Of a stretch of DNA of 23,411 bases, positions 15,899 to 23,411 are shown piece by piece. Below the pieces are notes generated by a model. That model had not been told where the DNA came from. It saw only the letters and a program-made list of their open reading frames with translations, and searched no databases. Position numbers and translations under genes: made by a program. The stretch covers positions 1 to 23,411 of the forward strand of contig DAIRFP010000063.1 in assembly GCA_036794995.1 (NCBI GenBank), in the 5' to 3' direction. The DNA is from DAIRFP01 sp036794995 (lineage in GTDB: Bacteria > Desulfobacterota > Binatia > UBA9968). Position 1 is the stretch's first letter. The number at the start of each line of letters is the position of its first letter.

Positions 15899-15920
15899 TT
15901 GTTCCTGTGAATAATGGGCC

Positions 15921-17348
15921 CTATACATTTGTGGCTCGAGGCTCTGGAGTTCCCATTCCCTCGAGCACCGCTTCGCGCCACTCTCGCTTGAGGGGGAGGA
16001 CCGGCGGTATCGGCGCCGTAGCGGGTGCCGCCGTGGGATCTGCCACCGCATCCTTGCGGTCGGTGGCCGCGCCCTTCTTCATGAACAAATTGTAAATCGC
16101 CCACTGGAGCCGATTTCGGCGGCCGCGGAACGGGAAACGACGGGCGATCGACGAGGGCGCGTAGAACGTCTCGTAGGCGGTATTCTGGCCCAGCCGGAGC
16201 TCGTCGCCGGTCATATTTATGGGTCGGAAGACCACGTTGGACTGGTCGTACTTCGACCAATCGAACGACACAATGCGCTCGGCCTTCTTCAACTCGTACC
16301 ACGTAAGTGTGCCGGGGTAGGGCGTCAAAACGGAAAAGGCGCAGGCGTCATAGTTGGCATCGATGCAGAACTTTGCCGTTTCTTCAAATACCGAAGGATC
16401 GTCGCCATCGAACCCGAACATAAAGAGGCCAAAAACCATGATTCCGTAGGAGTGAACTTTTTCCACCAGCGAGACAAATGTCTCGGGGCGGTTCACGTGC
16501 TTGTGCACGCTGGTGAGGGTGGAGCGCGTGATCGACTCGAAACCGATGCTCATCAAGGTGCAGCCGCTTGCGGCGGCAAGCTCTAGCATTCGATCGTCCT
16601 GCGCCAGCTTTGAGGTGACTCCGGCTTGCCAGTGAACCCCTCGACCCTTGAGCGCGCGCATGACTTCCTTCGGACGCTCGGGTGTGCCAAAAAAATCGGA
16701 ATCGTTGATCGAGATCATGCGCGAATCGCAATTATCCACTTCGCGCATCACCTCATCGATAGGACGGTAGCGGAACTTGAGCCCGTTCATCAGGGGCTCG
16801 CAGCAGAACGTGCAGCCCTGGTGGCACCCGCGGGAGGTCTGTACAAACGTGCGGTTCACGTAACGGTCTTTCTTGATTAGGTCATAGCGCGGCGTCGGCA
16901 AGCCCACCATCGGGTGCAACTTCTCCGACTTGTAACTGCCGCGCATCTCGCCGCGTTCGAGATCGTCCAGGAGCTTATCGATTACAAGCTCCACCTCTCC
17001 GATCACTACCGCGTCGCAATGCTTGAGCGCTTCCTGCGGCATAAAGCTCGGGTGCACCCCACCCATCACCACAGGCACCCCCCGCGCCCGGAATGCATCG
17101 GCGATCTCATAGCCGCGATTCACGTAGGCCGTCATGGCGGAAATGCCGACAACATCCGCCCTCAAGTCGAAGTCGATGGACTCGATATTTTCGTCGGTAA
17201 GCACCACCTCGTAACGGTCGCGCGGTATGGCACCCGCCACGGCGATCAAACCGGCGAGCGGCGAATAGAGCGCCCGACCCAGGTACAGCGGCCGCGTTGT
17301 TAACGAATCCGTTTTGGGATTAATCAGATGGATAGTCCGGTCACGCAT
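15921..17348 (-). CDS. B12-binding domain radical SAM enzyme, substrate unknown
   Basis: A 475-residue class B-type radical SAM protein. Residues about 25-135 form a cobalamin-binding-like Rossmann domain (MGGVHPSFMPQEAL, VVIGEVE). The radical SAM core follows with the 4Fe-4S motif CHQGCTFC at Cys175, Cys179 and Cys182, with another Cys directly after it (183). The C-terminus has an Ala/Pro-rich linker. Relatives carry out methyl transfers or ring and side-chain rearrangements, including HpnP and HpnR hopanoid methylases and BchE. This one is not HpnH (a different fold) and its motif does not look like that of HpnP (GCPYQCEFC as I remember it). The start is placed at 17348 because GGAGG lies six bases upstream; a longer frame from 17420 adds 24 residues without support. 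The setting suggests a hopanoid or lipid modification, unproven. Confidence 0.82.
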   Translation of the reverse strand: MRDRTIHLINPKTDSLTTRPLYLGRALYSPLAGLIAVAGAIPRDRYEVVLTDENIESIDFDLRADVVGISAMTAYVNRGYEIADAFRARGVPVVMGGVHPSFMPQEALKHCDAVVIGEVELVIDKLLDDLERGEMRGSYKSEKLHPMVGLPTPRYDLIKKDRYVNRTFVQTSRGCHQGCTFCCEPLMNGLKFRYRPIDEVMREVDNCDSRMISINDSDFFGTPERPKEVMRALKGRGVHWQAGVTSKLAQDDRMLELAAASGCTLMSIGFESITRSTLTSVHKHVNRPETFVSLVEKVHSYGIMVFGLFMFGFDGDDPSVFEETAKFCIDANYDACAFSVLTPYPGTLTWYELKKAERIVSFDWSKYDQSNVVFRPINMTGDELRLGQNTAYETFYAPSSIARRFPFRGRRNRLQWAIYNLFMKKGAATDRKDAVADPTAAPATAPIPPVLPLKREWREAVLEGMGTPEPRATNV

Positions 17349-17505
17349 GTCAATCCTCCAGTCTAAGCTCGCGCTCGTGTTTATATGTGTGCCTCGTCGC
17401 TCCTGCATCTCCCTTGGCAAATCCCATCACGCAGAGGCCCTCTCCGGCAAGAATTGTCATCTATCGACCATTTTTAAACCCACGAACTCCCGCGATTGAT
17501 TTCGT

Positions 17506-17527
17506 GCAGGGATAGATAATCCCCTGC
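17506..17527. promoter_or_regulatory. Possible operator-like inverted repeat in a divergent intergenic region
   Basis: GCAGGG (17506-17511) is complementary to CCCTGC (17522-17527) with a 10-base AT-rich centre. It sits in the 238-base gap 17349-17586 between the radical SAM gene (minus) and the lipoprotein hydrolase (plus), where both promoters should lie. The rest of this gap shows no gene that I can support. The repeat may be a regulator site, but six bases is short and chance is possible. Confidence 0.3.
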
Positions 17528-17586
17528 TTCGCCAAATTACTCCAAACCGTACCCTTGGTGCAAGGATTGCTCACTTTGTTCCTTTC

Positions 17587-18471
17587 ATGGGACACCGACA
17601 CCTTCTAAACAGTCATCGCAGCGCGTGCCCGAAGCTTTTGCGATTCATCCCCGCTCTTGGTCTTTTCTACCTGGTTGCCTGCAACGCAACCAAAACAATT
17701 TCCATACAATCGCTAGTCGACACTCCTGCCGGCGGCACCAGCCATTTTCTGTTTCCCACTTCCGGTTCAAGTGCCGAAGCATTTCTCACCAGACCCGCAG
17801 GGCCCGGCCCATTCCCGCTTATGATCTTGCTCCACGGCCACACTTTTGGATCCATAGGGGCCGCAAGCATCGTCCCTGCGGCGGAAGCTTTTGCCAGCGA
17901 TCTTTGCTATGCCGGTTTGGCCGTTTCACTTCCAGGCTATGGCACCACCAAAGTGCTACCGGGGACTGATCCGAAGATTACTTTGGATGTCGTCCTGGAC
18001 GCGGCTTCCCTAGTCAAGAGCCTCCCATGGATAGATTCTAAGCGATTTTACCTTTACGGCTTCTCCCGTGGCGCATTCTTTACCGCGCTGCTGGCAAATC
18101 GCATCGAAGGAATCGAAGGGATAGTCTTGCACTCAGGAGCCTATGACCTTAATCGGCTCTATCACGAAACACCCTGGTTTCGCTCCCTGTTAAATCCCAG
18201 CGGCGAACAGAACCCGAGGCTCATCAGCATCCTGCCGGAGGTCTCGACCTGGCACGCTCCGACCTTGATCCTGCATGGTGGAGAAGACTCTCTGGTCTCC
18301 GTCCAACAGGCGAATATCTTACGCGACTCCCTCGAGGCCGCCAACAAACCCTACCGCCTGGTTCTCTATCCCGAGAACGGCCATCGCCTGCCGCCGGGAG
18401 ATGTCAGAAAAACAGCCGCCGCCTTTCTCGAGGAAAGCTCCGGAACGGCCTGCCCAGCTACCGCTCCTTGA
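17587..18471 (+). CDS. Lipoprotein alpha/beta hydrolase
   Basis: A 294-residue alpha/beta hydrolase of the prolyl-oligopeptidase/dienelactone-hydrolase-like group. The N-terminus carries a lipoprotein signal: a basic leader, a hydrophobic stretch, and the lipobox LVAC with Cys32, so it is probably anchored in the outer or inner membrane facing the periplasm. The oxyanion segment is LLHGH. The nucleophile is Ser160 in GFSRG (GxSxG), the acid is Asp234 in GGED and the base His266 in ENGHR: a complete triad in the right order. The substrate may be an ester or peptide, not readable from sequence. The ATG at 17587 has no ribosome site, which leaves some doubt about the start. It converges with the small lipoprotein gene; the 176-base gap 18472-18647 shows no gene. 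Confidence 0.87.
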   Translation: MGHRHLLNSHRSACPKLLRFIPALGLFYLVACNATKTISIQSLVDTPAGGTSHFLFPTSGSSAEAFLTRPAGPGPFPLMILLHGHTFGSIGAASIVPAAEAFASDLCYAGLAVSLPGYGTTKVLPGTDPKITLDVVLDAASLVKSLPWIDSKRFYLYGFSRGAFFTALLANRIEGIEGIVLHSGAYDLNRLYHETPWFRSLLNPSGEQNPRLISILPEVSTWHAPTLILHGGEDSLVSVQQANILRDSLEAANKPYRLVLYPENGHRLPPGDVRKTAAAFLEESSGTACPATAP

Positions 18472-18647
18472 TTGCTTCGAGAATCTGCTTCAAGCAGTGA
18501 AAAGTTAGCCATTATTGCAGGTCACCGGCTACTTGCTGATGAGCAGCTCACAGTAGGCGCGGGAGCCAAAGCCTCCTAGGCTCGTTCAACGATTCAGCTC
18601 ATAGGGATTCCCCCGGCAACAATCCATCGCGATCTCATGTCAGTGGA

Positions 18648-19115
18648 TCAAGAATCAGCTTGGCGACGAGGAGAAAGGGTTCCCGGTGCTCGTTTGAGAT
18701 CGGCCCAATAGTGTAATCCTTCACTGTCTTTGGCTTCAACTCTAAGGATGCGCTCGGAACTTCCGGAGTCTCCATAGAGCTGCAGCATCATTTGGCCGCC
18801 CTTCTCGGATTTCGCGATGCCCTTGCCGTCGGCTAAAACTAACTTTCCCTTTCCGGCGAACACACCGATCATCCGATAGCTCGCGAATTCGTACGATCCC
18901 GTTTCACCGATGACGAGAGTCACCCAGTCGTCGTCTCGAGTCCGGGGATTACGAACCAAGAGTCCTTCCCATTTTCCAGAGACGCTTTTGACGTCGGTTA
19001 CCGCGGTCGTTCGCCATTGGCGTGTTTCCTTGGGAGCCATGAAGCTGCACGCAACTATGACGTATGCAGCGGTGACAATAGTGGCCATCGTGAAGCTAGT
19101 TTTGAGCCTGGTCAT
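18648..19115 (-). CDS. Small lipoprotein of unknown function
   Basis: I do not recognise a family. The 155-residue product has a lipoprotein signal peptide (hydrophobic stretch followed by IVAC, Cys23) and a soluble, polar, beta-rich part starting SVSGKWEGLLVR. The ATG at 19115 is supported by AGGAGA about five bases upstream. It would be exported and lipid-anchored. The size, single anchor and the VSGxWxG opening resemble the membrane-anchored protein at 326-799, so the two may belong to one family of small envelope proteins; the rest is too different to be sure by eye. It faces the hydrolase gene at its 3' end, and the 298-base gap ahead of it (19116-19413) separates it from the large fused gene and should hold promoters in both directions. 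I see no other gene in that gap. Confidence 0.75.
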   Translation of the reverse strand: MTRLKTSFTMATIVTAAYVIVACSFMAPKETRQWRTTAVTDVKSVSGKWEGLLVRNPRTRDDDWVTLVIGETGSYEFASYRMIGVFAGKGKLVLADGKGIAKSEKGGQMMLQLYGDSGSSERILRVEAKDSEGLHYWADLKRAPGTLSPRRQADS

Positions 19116-19413
19116 TTCGTTCTCCTAAATGGTTTTGCTATGCTTTTTAGTTCGTCGCTCATGAATCGGATTATTACATTTGCGCCTTTGTAGTCGGCGT
19201 CTGGCCCAGTCCATGTTCAAGCGGCCTGCGCTCAACGATCGGCTATTCCCTTATTTTGCAACCCGCGGTAAAGCGCTGAGCGACACTCCTCAACGGCGGA
19301 ACCTCAACCTACGGGGCTGGACATTTAACCTCCGATTAAGCTAAGACGCTCTTAAAGTATCCGGCTGTGCTGGTTAGCGCAACTGCTGGTCTTTTTTTAA
19401 TCGGAGAGAATGA

Positions 19414-22400
19414 GTGGCACAATACCTGATGGGGCTTGACCTCGGCGGCAGGAAGGGACGCTGCTTGCTGCTTGACGTGCAATCTGGCGCGGTGGTGAAC
19501 ACGTTTCGGCCGTGGCAACACCAAATGACCGCCGGATTCGGCTACGACCTCGATACCGTTGATGTGTGGCGCTGTTTCGGTGAAGCCGCAAGAGCGGCGA
19601 TGGCCAAGGCAGGCGCACGACCGCAGGATGTCTTGGCGGTCTCCACCACCGGCATGCGCCATGGGTCGGTAGTGGTCGATGCAAGCGGAGAAGTGCTGCT
19701 CGCGACCCCGACGCGAGACGCACGCGGCGCGATGCAAGGCCTTCAACTGGCGGCTGAACGCGGTCGCGAGTTTCACGAGCGCACGGGGCACTTTCCCGCG
19801 CCGTTGCTTACCGTTTCACGCTTGTTGTGGATGGTAGACTCCGCTCCCGAGCTCCTTTGCCGGGCCGACGCGGTGTTGGGACTGAGCGATTGGTTGGCGT
19901 ACCGCCTATCGGGAAGGATGGTTGCTGAGCCGTCAGTGGCAAGCGAAAGCGGCCTTTTCGAGGTAAGCGCGAGGCGATGGGCAGATGACCTCATTCACTC
20001 ACTAGGGTTGCCACGACATCTTTTTCCGGAGATAGCGTCGTCAGGCACCGTGCTTGGGCCCCTCGACCCGGATGCCGCTCGGCATCTGGGTCTGCCGCCG
20101 GGCATTCCGGTGGTCACCGGCGGCGGCGATACACAGTGTGGCCTGCTGGGCGCGGGGGTGGTTGACTCGGGCCAGATCGCTATTATCGCCGGTTCGACGA
20201 TGCCCATGCAGCGGGTACTTGAGCGCGCATTCGTCGATACGGAGGCCCGCCTCTGGACATCGCATCATCTCGTGCCCGGACGCTGGACGCTCGAAGCCAA
20301 CGGCGGGCCAACCGGCGATATGATCGATTGGCTGGCGGGCGTGATTTATCCAGGCTTGAGCGATTCTGCGGCGGCGTTGTTTGCCGAAGCATCCCAAAGT
20401 GTTGTCGGCGCGGAAGGGATCGTCTCGACTTTGGGAGCCGAGATTTTCAACGCCAGCCGTATGCGGTTGCCCCTCGGACATCTGACATTGTCGCCGCTGA
20501 TGGTGGCCGATGATCCGTCGCGCCGGTGCCACCTGTCGCGAGCAGTTGTCGAAGGTCTATCCTTCGCCGCAAGAAGCAACATCGAATTCCTGGAAAAAGT
20601 GGCGGCCGACCTACCGATCAAAACGATCCGCCTGGCCGGTGGTATGTCGAAAAGCGTGTTCTTCGCCCAGCTCCTTGCGGATGTGATCGGCGTGCCGGTT
20701 GAAGTGGCGCGGGTACCAGAGTGCTCGGCTCTTGGCGCCGCAATTTGCGCCGGTGTCGGCGCACGGCTCTATGAGTCCGTCGTCGACGGCGTCGAGCGTT
20801 TCGTCGGTGCACAACGCAGCTTTGCGCCTGATCCGGCCCGGCACTCGGCCTATCAGTCGCACTACGATCACTGGCTTGAAATGCGCGCGGTGCGCCAAAA
20901 AGCCGACGAGATCGCCGAATCCAGCGCGATACAGGCGATCATGGCCACAGCGGCCAAACACGTTGGGCGCGGCGTATCCAAGCCCAGCGTGCTGCGACCC
21001 AACATACTGGTAACCGCGGCGATGGACGATGAGGCATTGGCTGCACTGCGCAATCTTGGCAACGTCCGCTATGAGAGCTTCCGCGAAACCTTGCGGCTGC
21101 TCGCTGGCGAGGATCTCGTCGAAGCGCTAACCGGAGTACAGGTGTTCATCACCGAGGTGGATGCGGTTGACGCGGAGGTTTTGGGCAAACTACCGGATCT
21201 ACGCGTCATCGCTTCCTGTCGAGGCCATGCGGTCAATATCGACATCGAGGCGTGCACCGCCCATGGGATTTTGGTGCTGACCACGCCGGAGCGCAACGCG
21301 GACGCAGTCGCGGATCTTACGGTCTGTTTCATGCTGATGTTGGCGCGCAAACTGCCGGAGGCGACGCGGTTCCTCTATCAGCCTGGCCAAGCCGGTGATG
21401 TCGGCCGAATGGGGCGAGCCTTTGAAGGGCTACAAGGGCACGAGTTGTGGCATAAGACGATCGGCATCGTCGGGCTGGGGGCCGTCGGGCAACGGGTCGC
21501 TAAACGCCTCCAGCCATTTGCCGTGCGTGTCATTGCTTACGATCCATTCCTGTCGCCCGAAAAGGCGATACTTCTCAACGTTGAGCGGGTCTCACTGGAA
21601 CAGCTGCTTGGAGAGAGCGATTTTGTTACCTTACATGCGGCTGTAACAGACCCATCGAGAGCGTTGCTCGGACCCGCAGAGATCGCGAAGATGAAGCCGG
21701 GCGCGTACCTGGTCAACACCGCGCGCGCCGCCCTGGTAGATCAAGACGCGCTGGTCTCAGCGCTCAAGAACGGGCGTATTGCCGGCGCCGCCGTCGACGT
21801 ATTTCCCATCGAGCCGCCGGGCCCGGATCATCCGCTGCTTCAGTTGGCGAATGTAATCGCCACGCCGCACGTTGGCGGCAACACCTTCGAAGTCTCCAGC
21901 CACCAGGGCGCAAGTGTAGCTGCAAATCTCAGTCGGCTTCTGCGCCGTGAGCAACCTCAAAACGTCGCCAATCGCGAATCGCTTGAGCATTTTAGTTGGA
22001 CCGCGCCGCGGCCGGCGCCTTCACCAGAGGTCCTTGAGCGGCTAAGGCAATACTCGCGGCCGTCGGTGACCGACCTTTCCGTCGTCAGCGAGGAGATCTC
22101 TTCGACTTCGAAGCCATCGCCGGGATTGCTTATTGCAACAGAACCGGAGCCGCTTCAGGTCAGCCCGCCGCGCGCAGCGAAGAACCAAGGCCTGCTGTCC
22201 GGACTCAAGAACGCCTTTCTCAGTCGTCGAACAAAGGAGAGCGTTGCGCCTAACAAGCTATCGAACGCCGGGCCGCGGAATGGCAACTCCAACGGTTATC
22301 AAAACGGTTCGGTTGGGTCGCAAGAATTGCGCGTCCGAATGGAAAAGGTCTTGGGCAACCTTGCCCAGCAGGCGAACCGCGACGCGAACATCCTAGCCTT

Positions 22401-23411
22401 CGCAAGAGGACGCCAGGTCTCAGTGCGCTACGACCTGAAGGATGTAAACTTGTTGTTCTATATGACCTTCGACCATGGTGCCGTGCGTTGTGGCCTCGGC
22501 GATCCGCCGGACACGCCAGAAGTCATGCTCAAGATGAACGCCGAAATTCTTGACAAGCTTTTGCTCGGACTGGAGAACGGTGCAAAGGCGGCAATGAGTG
22601 GTAAGCTGTCCTTCACCGGGGACATTATCAAAGCGATGTCGTTGCAGCGCATTGAGAAAGATCTCAATCGGCTCTACAGGGTGGCCCGCGCCGACGTTGG
22701 AGATCTCGACACGATTTTTGCGGGGACCGCCCACGAGGCATCCTCGCAGAGCAATCCGCCGGCTCCGGGGGAACATGCTAAAACTCCTCCTCACGGCGAA
22801 GTCGCCGGTGCAGGCGGCATACTCGTCGGTGATATTCGCGACGAGCTTGTTCACGCAGTCGAGGAGCTGTACGCGCACGGACTGATCACTGCGACGGGCG
22901 GCAACGCAAGTGTGCGCATTCCTGGGAAAGACGAGGTGTGGATCACACCGAATTCGCTGTTCAAGGGCAGGCTTCGCGCAGATCTGCTGGTACGCGTCGA
23001 TCTCGGGGGAAGCGCGATTGGCGATTCTCCCTATGCGCCGTCCAGCGAGCGCATGCTGCACTGCGCGATGTACGGCAACAGCCCGAGCACGGGCGCGGTA
23101 ATTCACTGCCATGCGCCAAAGACAACGATCTTGGGTCTCGCGAGCCTCCCCTTTCTGCCGATCTCGACAGAGGCCGCATTCATCGGCGAGATTCCGCGCG
23201 TCCCGTTCATCATGCCTGGAACCCGTGAACTTGCCGAAGCCGTCGGTGCGGCAGTTAAGGACGGTACCGCAGTGATCATGCAGAACCACGGTCTCGTCGT
23301 TCGCGGACCGGACTTGCGTCACACTATCGACGTGACACTCGTCATCGAACGAACCGCCGCACAGCTCATCGCTTGCCACACATTGGGAAGGATCCCACCT
23401 GTCTTGCCCGA
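19414..23411 (+). CDS. Four-domain fusion: LsrK-like FGGY kinase, D-2-hydroxyacid dehydrogenase, SCP2, class II aldolase (3' end cut)
   Basis: One open frame of at least 1332 codons runs off the window end; I read it codon by codon without a stop. The start is GTG at 19414: an in-frame TGA lies directly before it, and GGAGAG is five bases upstream. Residues 1-495 are an FGGY kinase resembling autoinducer-2 kinase LsrK (SDWLAYRLSG at 158-167, catalytic Asp239 in GGGDTQ, LAGGMSKS at 407-414). Residues 530-850 are a D-2-hydroxyacid dehydrogenase (GLGAVG at 687-692, Arg771, Glu800, His819). Residues 850-970 are a Pro/Ser/Asn-rich linker. Residues 970-1095 are an SCP2 sterol-carrier domain (MSGKLSFTGDI). 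From about 1137 a class II aldolase follows (Glu1212; Zn ligands His1231, His1233, His1292). It may phosphorylate, oxidise and cleave one sugar-like substrate. In the kinase phosphate loop (DLGGRKGR, from 9) the usual Thr and Ser are Gly12 and Lys14. The substrate and the purpose of SCP2 are unknown. Confidence 0.9.
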   Translation, partial: MAQYLMGLDLGGRKGRCLLLDVQSGAVVNTFRPWQHQMTAGFGYDLDTVDVWRCFGEAARAAMAKAGARPQDVLAVSTTGMRHGSVVVDASGEVLLATPTRDARGAMQGLQLAAERGREFHERTGHFPAPLLTVSRLLWMVDSAPELLCRADAVLGLSDWLAYRLSGRMVAEPSVASESGLFEVSARRWADDLIHSLGLPRHLFPEIASSGTVLGPLDPDAARHLGLPPGIPVVTGGGDTQCGLLGAGVVDSGQIAIIAGSTMPMQRVLERAFVDTEARLWTSHHLVPGRWTLEANGGPTGDMIDWLAGVIYPGLSDSAAALFAEASQSVVGAEGIVSTLGAEIFNASRMRLPLGHLTLSPLMVADDPSRRCHLSRAVVEGLSFAARSNIEFLEKVAADLPIKTIRLAGGMSKSVFFAQLLADVIGVPVEVARVPECSALGAAICAGVGARLYESVVDGVERFVGAQRSFAPDPARHSAYQSHYDHWLEMRAVRQKADEIAESSAIQAIMATAAKHVGRGVSKPSVLRPNILVTAAMDDEALAALRNLGNVRYESFRETLRLLAGEDLVEALTGVQVFITEVDAVDAEVLGKLPDLRVIASCRGHAVNIDIEACTAHGILVLTTPERNADAVADLTVCFMLMLARKLPEATRFLYQPGQAGDVGRMGRAFEGLQGHELWHKTIGIVGLGAVGQRVAKRLQPFAVRVIAYDPFLSPEKAILLNVERVSLEQLLGESDFVTLHAAVTDPSRALLGPAEIAKMKPGAYLVNTARAALVDQDALVSALKNGRIAGAAVDVFPIEPPGPDHPLLQLANVIATPHVGGNTFEVSSHQGASVAANLSRLLRREQPQNVANRESLEHFSWTAPRPAPSPEVLERLRQYSRPSVTDLSVVSEEISSTSKPSPGLLIATEPEPLQVSPPRAAKNQGLLSGLKNAFLSRRTKESVAPNKLSNAGPRNGNSNGYQNGSVGSQELRVRMEKVLGNLAQQANRDANILAFARGRQVSVRYDLKDVNLLFYMTFDHGAVRCGLGDPPDTPEVMLKMNAEILDKLLLGLENGAKAAMSGKLSFTGDIIKAMSLQRIEKDLNRLYRVARADVGDLDTIFAGTAHEASSQSNPPAPGEHAKTPPHGEVAGAGGILVGDIRDELVHAVEELYAHGLITATGGNASVRIPGKDEVWITPNSLFKGRLRADLLVRVDLGGSAIGDSPYAPSSERMLHCAMYGNSPSTGAVIHCHAPKTTILGLASLPFLPISTEAAFIGEIPRVPFIMPGTRELAEAVGAAVKDGTAVIMQNHGLVVRGPDLRHTIDVTLVIERTAAQLIACHTLGRIPPVLP

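Noticed and set aside
18472..18647. Possible terminator or small RNA between the convergent hydrolase and lipoprotein genes
   Set aside because: Only short stems (GAGCC/GGCTC, TGAG/CTCA) are visible and there is no T-run; nothing supports a specific call.
19379..19400. Run of seven T residues as an intrinsic terminator
   Set aside because: The preceding bases contain a direct repeat (TGCTGGT) but no stable GC-rich hairpin, and the run is only about 15 bases ahead of the GTG start.
22420..23379. A 319-residue open frame on the minus strand
   Set aside because: It lies wholly opposite the SCP2 and aldolase parts of the fusion gene, which have clear motifs. High GC leaves antisense frames open, and the product has no recognisable motif.
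1..23411. tRNA, rRNA, CRISPR arrays, transposases
   Set aside because: I looked in the intergenic stretches and translated frames and found no cloverleaf, repeat-spacer array or transposase motif that I could support.

Overview
The window is a piece of a Gram-negative-type bacterial chromosome of fairly high GC. Diderm features are lipobox lipoproteins, a periplasmic binding protein and a hopanoid gene cluster. PYROXD2-like oxidoreductases, an orphan iron-type binding protein and intergenic short-word repeats suggest an uncultivated soil or sediment lineage of the former Deltaproteobacteria or a neighbour (Binatota- or Tectomicrobia-like). That placement is inference; no rRNA, tRNA, CRISPR array or insertion sequence was seen.

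Region 1 (1-5994, minus strand, transcribed right to left): a periplasmic ABC substrate-binding protein, two PYROXD2/CrtI-like FAD oxidoreductases, an SDR dehydrogenase, a small membrane-anchored protein, and the N-terminus of a TIR/deoxyribohydrolase-like protein that runs off the window. The gaps on both sides of the first FAD gene hold different perfect inverted repeats built of short repeated words.

Region 2 (6099-8794, plus): a ravA-viaA type chaperone pair (MoxR AAA+ ATPase plus VWA protein) joined by a one-base stop/start overlap.

Region 3 (8900-17348): a hopanoid locus. Farnesyl diphosphate synthase, a squalene-synthase-type enzyme, squalene-hopene cyclase and HpnG run on the plus strand; HpnB lies convergent to HpnG. 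Beyond HpnB are a diiron ferritin-like protein and a B12-binding radical SAM enzyme, both of unknown substrate and both plausible lipid-tailoring enzymes. Together the genes would make FPP, then squalene, then hopene, and begin side-chain elaboration. HpnH, the partner of HpnG, is not in the window.

Region 4 (17587-19115): a lipoprotein alpha/beta hydrolase and a small lipoprotein, facing each other.

Region 5 (19414 to the window end, plus): one uninterrupted open frame of at least 1332 codons. It fuses an LsrK-like FGGY kinase, a D-2-hydroxyacid dehydrogenase, a low-complexity linker, an SCP2 sterol-carrier domain and a class II aldolase. Nearly all catalytic residues are present in the dehydrogenase and aldolase parts. 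This is the most unusual object in the window: apparently a whole kinase-oxidase-aldolase pathway in one chain, with a lipid-binding type domain inside.
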